Shown here: positions 61,010-64,000 of the stretch, piece by piece
Position numbering within the stretch: position 1 is the stretch's first letter
Layout: every line of letters begins with the position of its first letter
Assembly: GCF_002300555.2 (NCBI RefSeq)
Contig: NZ_NTHN02000004.1
Location: 105,137 to 169,136 of the forward strand
Reading direction: 5' to 3'
DNA from: Alloyangia mangrovi
GTDB taxonomy: Bacteria > Pseudomonadota > Alphaproteobacteria > Rhodobacterales > Rhodobacteraceae
Length of the DNA stretch: 64,000 nt
Program-made: the position numbers and the translations under genes
Notes under the pieces: generated by a model
Told to the model about the DNA's origin: nothing
Seen by the model: the letters and a program-made list of their open reading frames with translations, nothing else
The model's database searches: none

Positions 61010-61651
61010 TCAGCCCGGAAACTCCGGGTGCAGGCCGAGCCGCGCCTTGAAGCGCGCCATCTCCTCGTCGGTGGGGTAGCGGCTGGTATAGACTTGGACG
61101 TAGTCAGGAAAACGCGACAGCCGTGTCTCCAGCGTTTCCTCGAGCTGTAGGGCGATATAGCCCATCTGCACGAGGTAGATGGTCCAGGCCCGCACGTCGG
61201 CATCCGGCTCCGCATGCCCCCAGCGCTGCAGCAGCTCCTTGAGCGCGAGCCGACGCTGCTCGTCCGCCTCGTGCACCTTCGGCAGCACGGCCGGATCCTG
61301 CCGGCCCCAGGCACGCACCGCGCTGTCGAGCCGCGCGTTGAAGCCTTCATCGGAGAGGAAAATGCTCACGAGGTTCAGCATCGCCTCGGTCTCGGTCGCG
61401 GCATATTCGCGGCTCGCGGCGAGCAGGGGCCGGGTCGTTGCCGCCTCCCAATGGACGAGAAGCGCCTCCAGAAGGGCTTCGCGGTCCTTGAAGAACCAGT
61501 AGAAGCTGGTGCGCGAGAGGCCGAGCTTCTTGGCCAGCGGCAGGATTTTCACCGCGTCGATGCCGCCCTCGATCAACGCCTCGGTGGCCGCGCCGAGCCA
61601 GAGCTCGCGCGAGCCCCGCCAGCCGCGATCGGTGGAAATTTCACTGTCCAT
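61010..61651 (-). CDS. TetR-family transcriptional regulator
   Basis: This 213-residue regulator has a TetR helix-turn-helix at about 17-62 (AATEALIEGGIDAVKILPLA, KKLGLSRTSFYWFFKDREAL) and a helical C-terminal ligand domain. It is divergent from the flavoprotein gene at 61850, the likely target, and upstream of the esterase gene. The ligand is unknown. The 198-base divergent spacer contains palindromes, including GATCATGATC. Confidence 0.88.
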   Translation of the reverse strand: MDSEISTDRGWRGSRELWLGAATEALIEGGIDAVKILPLAKKLGLSRTSFYWFFKDREALLEALLVHWEAATTRPLLAASREYAATETEAMLNLVSIFLSDEGFNARLDSAVRAWGRQDPAVLPKVHEADEQRRLALKELLQRWGHAEPDADVRAWTIYLVQMGYIALQLEETLETRLSRFPDYVQVYTSRYPTDEEMARFKARLGLHPEFPG

Positions 61652-61785
61652 GGCGCTTGTCTAGCAGTGCGTCGCAGGGCTGTCCAAGAAACTGTATAAT
61701 GCTGTCAAGTTTACGTGCATCTGAGAAAAATTTCCGATCATGATCGCACCATAAGACTATAAACTGTTCTCTCGTGATTTTTAAA

Positions 61786-61815
61786 TTGACACATGTGAAC
61801 AGTCCGTCTTGAGAT
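61786..61815 (+). promoter_or_regulatory. Candidate sigma-70 promoter for the flavoprotein gene
   Basis: TTGACA (61786-61791) and TGAGAT (61810-61815) are separated by 18 bases, ending 34 bases before the start codon. The palindrome ACATGT overlaps the -35 box and could be a TetR operator. Moderate support only. Confidence 0.4.
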
Positions 61816-61849
61816 ACGCCTGACGCATCCCCGGGCACAGAGGTCTCCC

Positions 61850-63886
61850 ATGACAAACGATCCGCTCCTTCAGCCGTATCAGCTCAAGCATCTGACCCTG
61901 CGCAACAGGATCATGATCACCAGTCACGAGCCGGCCTACCCCGAGGACGGAATGCCCAAGGAGCGCTACCGCGCCTATCACGTGGAGCGGGCGAAGGCGG
62001 GGGTGGCGATGACCATGACCGCCGGATCGGCCAGCATCTCCAAGGACAGCCCGCCGGTGTTCAACAACATCCTCGCCTGGAAGGACGAGGTGGTGCCGTG
62101 GATGAAACAGCTCGTCGACGAGTGCCACGATCACGGCGCGGCGGTGATGATCCAGCTCTCGCACCTCGGCCGCCGCACCCGATGGGACAAGGCCGACTGG
62201 TTGCCCGTGGTCGCGCCCGGCTTCGACCGCGAGCCCGCTCATCGCGCGGCGCCGAAGCTGATCGAGGATTGGGACATGACCCGGATCATCGGCGATTTCG
62301 CCGATGCCGCCGAGCGGATGCAGGCCGCGGGCGTAGACGGAATCGAGCTCGAGGCCTACGGGCATCTGCTCGAACAGTTCTGGTCCGAGCAGACCAACAG
62401 CCTCGGCGGCGACTACGGCGGCAGCCTCGACAACCGCATGCGCTTCACCATGGACGTGCTGCGCGCGATCCGGGCGCGCTGCGGCGAGGCCTTCATCGTC
62501 GGCCTGCGCTACACGGGCGATCAATGCCTGCCCGGCGGGCTGACCGCGAACGAGGGCATCGAGCTCAGCCGCAAGCTGAAGCAGAGCGGGCTGGTCGATT
62601 TCCTCAACGTCGTGCGCGGACATATCGACACCGACCCGGGGCTGACCGACCTGATCCCGATCCAGGGCATGCGCAACGCGCCGCACCTCGATTTCGCCGG
62701 GGAGATCCGCAAGGCGACCGACTTCCCGACCTTCCACGCCGCCAAGATCCCCGATGTCGCCACCGCCCGCCATGCCATCGCCTCGGGCAAGCTGGACATG
62801 GTCGGCATGGTGCGCGCGCACATGGCCGACCCGCATCTGGTGCGCAAGGTCATCGAGGGCCGCGAGGAGGATATCCGGCCCTGCGTCGGCGCGAACTACT
62901 GCCTCGACCGTATCTACCAGGGCGGCATGGCGCTCTGCCTGCACAACCCCTCCACCGGGCGCGAGATCGAGCTGCCGCATGCCATCGCCAAGGCCGAAAC
63001 GCCGAAGCGCATCACCGTCGTCGGTGCCGGGCCGGGCGGGCTCGAGGCGGCCCGGGTCGCCGCCGAGCGCGGCCATGCGGTGACCGTCTTCGAGGCCGCC
63101 GACCAGCCCGGCGGGCAGATCCGCCTGACGGCCCTGCAACCCCGGCGGCGCGAGATGATCTCGATCGTCGACTGGCGCTACCAGCAATGCCTGAAGATGG
63201 GCGTGCGGTTCGAATTCAACACCTATGCCGAGGCCGGGGATATCCTGCGCAGCGGCCCCGACGCGGTGATCCTTGCCACCGGAGGGCTTCCGCACACCGA
63301 GGTCCTGAGCGTTGGCAACGAGCTCGTCGTCTCGGCCTGGGACATCCTTTCGGGCGACGTCAAACCCGGCCAGAGCGTGCTGGTCTTCGACGAGGCGGGC
63401 GATCACGCCGGTCTGATGGCTGCCGACCTGATCTCCGAGACCGGTGCGACGGTCGAGATCGTCAGCTGGGACCGCAACCTTGCCGCCGAGGTCATGTCGA
63501 TGAACTTGGTGCCCTACATGCGCAACCTGCAATTGCGCGACACGACCTTCACCGTCACTTGGCGGCTGGAGTCCGTGGTGCGCGACGGCAACCAGCTGCG
63601 CGCCACGCTCGGCAGCGACTACGGCGCGGCCAAGCGCAGCCGACTGGTCGACCAAGTGGTGGTGAACGCCGGGACGCGCCCGCTGGACGAGCTCTACTTC
63701 GAGTTGAAACCGCAGAGCTCGAACCTGGGTGAGGTGGACTACGACGCGCTCATCGATGGCAGGCCGCAGGCGCTGGCCCCCAATCCCGACGGGAGCTTCC
63801 GCCTTTTCCGGATCGGTGACGCCGTCTCCAGCCGCAACACCCACGCGGCGATCTACGACGCGTTGCGCCTCGTGCGCCATCTCTAG
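61850..63886 (+). CDS. FMN/FAD oxidoreductase, N-methylproline-demethylase-like
   Basis: This 678-residue multi-domain flavoprotein has an old-yellow-enzyme FMN barrel (about 1-340), an iron-sulfur linker and an FAD/NAD-binding half (ITVVGAGPGGLEAARVA from about 389). It is organised like trimethylamine dehydrogenase, 2,4-dienoyl-CoA reductase and N-methylproline (stachydrine pathway) demethylase. The iron-sulfur motif reads Cys345-x2-Ala348-x2-Cys351-x11-Cys363, so one of the four usual Cys is Ala. The segment CVGANYCLDRIYQGG is what I recall for demethylase-type members. A role in N-methyl amine or betaine breakdown is likely. It is controlled perhaps by the divergent TetR gene. Confidence 0.86.
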   Translation: MTNDPLLQPYQLKHLTLRNRIMITSHEPAYPEDGMPKERYRAYHVERAKAGVAMTMTAGSASISKDSPPVFNNILAWKDEVVPWMKQLVDECHDHGAAVMIQLSHLGRRTRWDKADWLPVVAPGFDREPAHRAAPKLIEDWDMTRIIGDFADAAERMQAAGVDGIELEAYGHLLEQFWSEQTNSLGGDYGGSLDNRMRFTMDVLRAIRARCGEAFIVGLRYTGDQCLPGGLTANEGIELSRKLKQSGLVDFLNVVRGHIDTDPGLTDLIPIQGMRNAPHLDFAGEIRKATDFPTFHAAKIPDVATARHAIASGKLDMVGMVRAHMADPHLVRKVIEGREEDIRPCVGANYCLDRIYQGGMALCLHNPSTGREIELPHAIAKAETPKRITVVGAGPGGLEAARVAAERGHAVTVFEAADQPGGQIRLTALQPRRREMISIVDWRYQQCLKMGVRFEFNTYAEAGDILRSGPDAVILATGGLPHTEVLSVGNELVVSAWDILSGDVKPGQSVLVFDEAGDHAGLMAADLISETGATVEIVSWDRNLAAEVMSMNLVPYMRNLQLRDTTFTVTWRLESVVRDGNQLRATLGSDYGAAKRSRLVDQVVVNAGTRPLDELYFELKPQSSNLGEVDYDALIDGRPQALAPNPDGSFRLFRIGDAVSSRNTHAAIYDALRLVRHL

Positions 63887-64000
63887 CACCCGGTGTCTCT
63901 ATCCGAATCTTCTTCACATAACTCGCCTTATAGGAGTAGCGCTCATGTAGCGGCAAAGCTAAAATGTCACCCATGAACAATTCAGGAATGTCACTCTCCC

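Noticed and set aside
1..64000. tRNA, rRNA, CRISPR arrays, insertion sequences, prophage
   Set aside because: No cloverleaf, repeat-spacer array, transposase or integrase sequence was seen on either strand. A covariance-model search would be needed to exclude small RNAs.

Overview
The window is high-GC DNA that reads as a Rhodobacteraceae (Roseobacter-group, alphaproteobacterial) chromosome segment. The alphaproteobacterial marks are FlaF and FlbT next to the flagellin, DUF1217 and DUF6468-type flagellar accessory proteins, MucR-family regulators, a MotE-like protein and a perfect CtrA-type site (TTAA-N7-TTAA) before the flagellin. No rRNA, tRNA, CRISPR array, insertion sequence or phage gene was found. 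Layout: (1) 1-4.2 kb: the end of a secreted RTX protein carrying a glycoside-hydrolase-like domain, convergent with an OprB-like sugar porin. (2) 4.5-36.4 kb: a large flagellar locus in many short divergent operons: fliJ-small protein-motA; an unknown gene; a pseudo-receiver regulator; two MucR-like genes-motB; an unknown gene-RpoH-like sigma factor-fliK-flgD; flgF-flgG-flgA-flgH and a FliL-like gene; a large periplasmic protein; flgE-flgK-flgL; a second pseudo-receiver regulator; flgI-flgJ-flgN; fliC; flaF-flbT-DUF1217; fliF-fliH-fliN-fliP-fliG; fliL-fliM-DUF6468-motE. Rod and export genes (flgB, flgC, fliE, fliI, fliQ, fliR, flhA, flhB) are not here and must lie elsewhere. (3) 36.4-41.5 kb: AraC regulator, TonB-dependent siderophore receptor and ABC exporter on the minus strand, an iron-acquisition unit. 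(4) 41.7-49.5 kb: a nine-gene plus-strand operon: creatininase-family amidohydrolase, ABC importer (ATPase, permease, binding protein), cytosine-deaminase-like hydrolase, FAD-linked oxidase, NAD(P)H oxidoreductase, RutR-like TetR regulator and RidA. A RutR-like operator lies in front of it. The genes for the classical Rut uracil pathway (rutA, rutB, rutD, rutE) are absent, so this looks like an uncharacterised N-heterocycle catabolic system and is the best candidate for something new. (5) 49.6-57.4 kb: a class 1 fructose-bisphosphatase, a uracil/xanthine permease, a luciferase-like flavin oxidoreductase, an HlyD/ABC-2 efflux system and a methyltransferase. (6) 57.5-63.9 kb: an acyl-CoA-dehydrogenase-like enzyme divergent from an HxlR regulator, a tannase/feruloyl-esterase-like enzyme, a TetR regulator, and an FMN/FAD oxidoreductase related to N-methylproline demethylase. 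An important caveat on sequence quality: every coding homopolymer of 7 or more bases that I located (six cases, five G runs and one T run) puts the gene out of frame by exactly one extra base, while runs of 6 are in frame. motA, fliK, flgL, the deaminase gene, an unknown gene at 6210 and probably the end of the small gene beside motA are affected. I read this as systematic sequence error rather than real pseudogenes.
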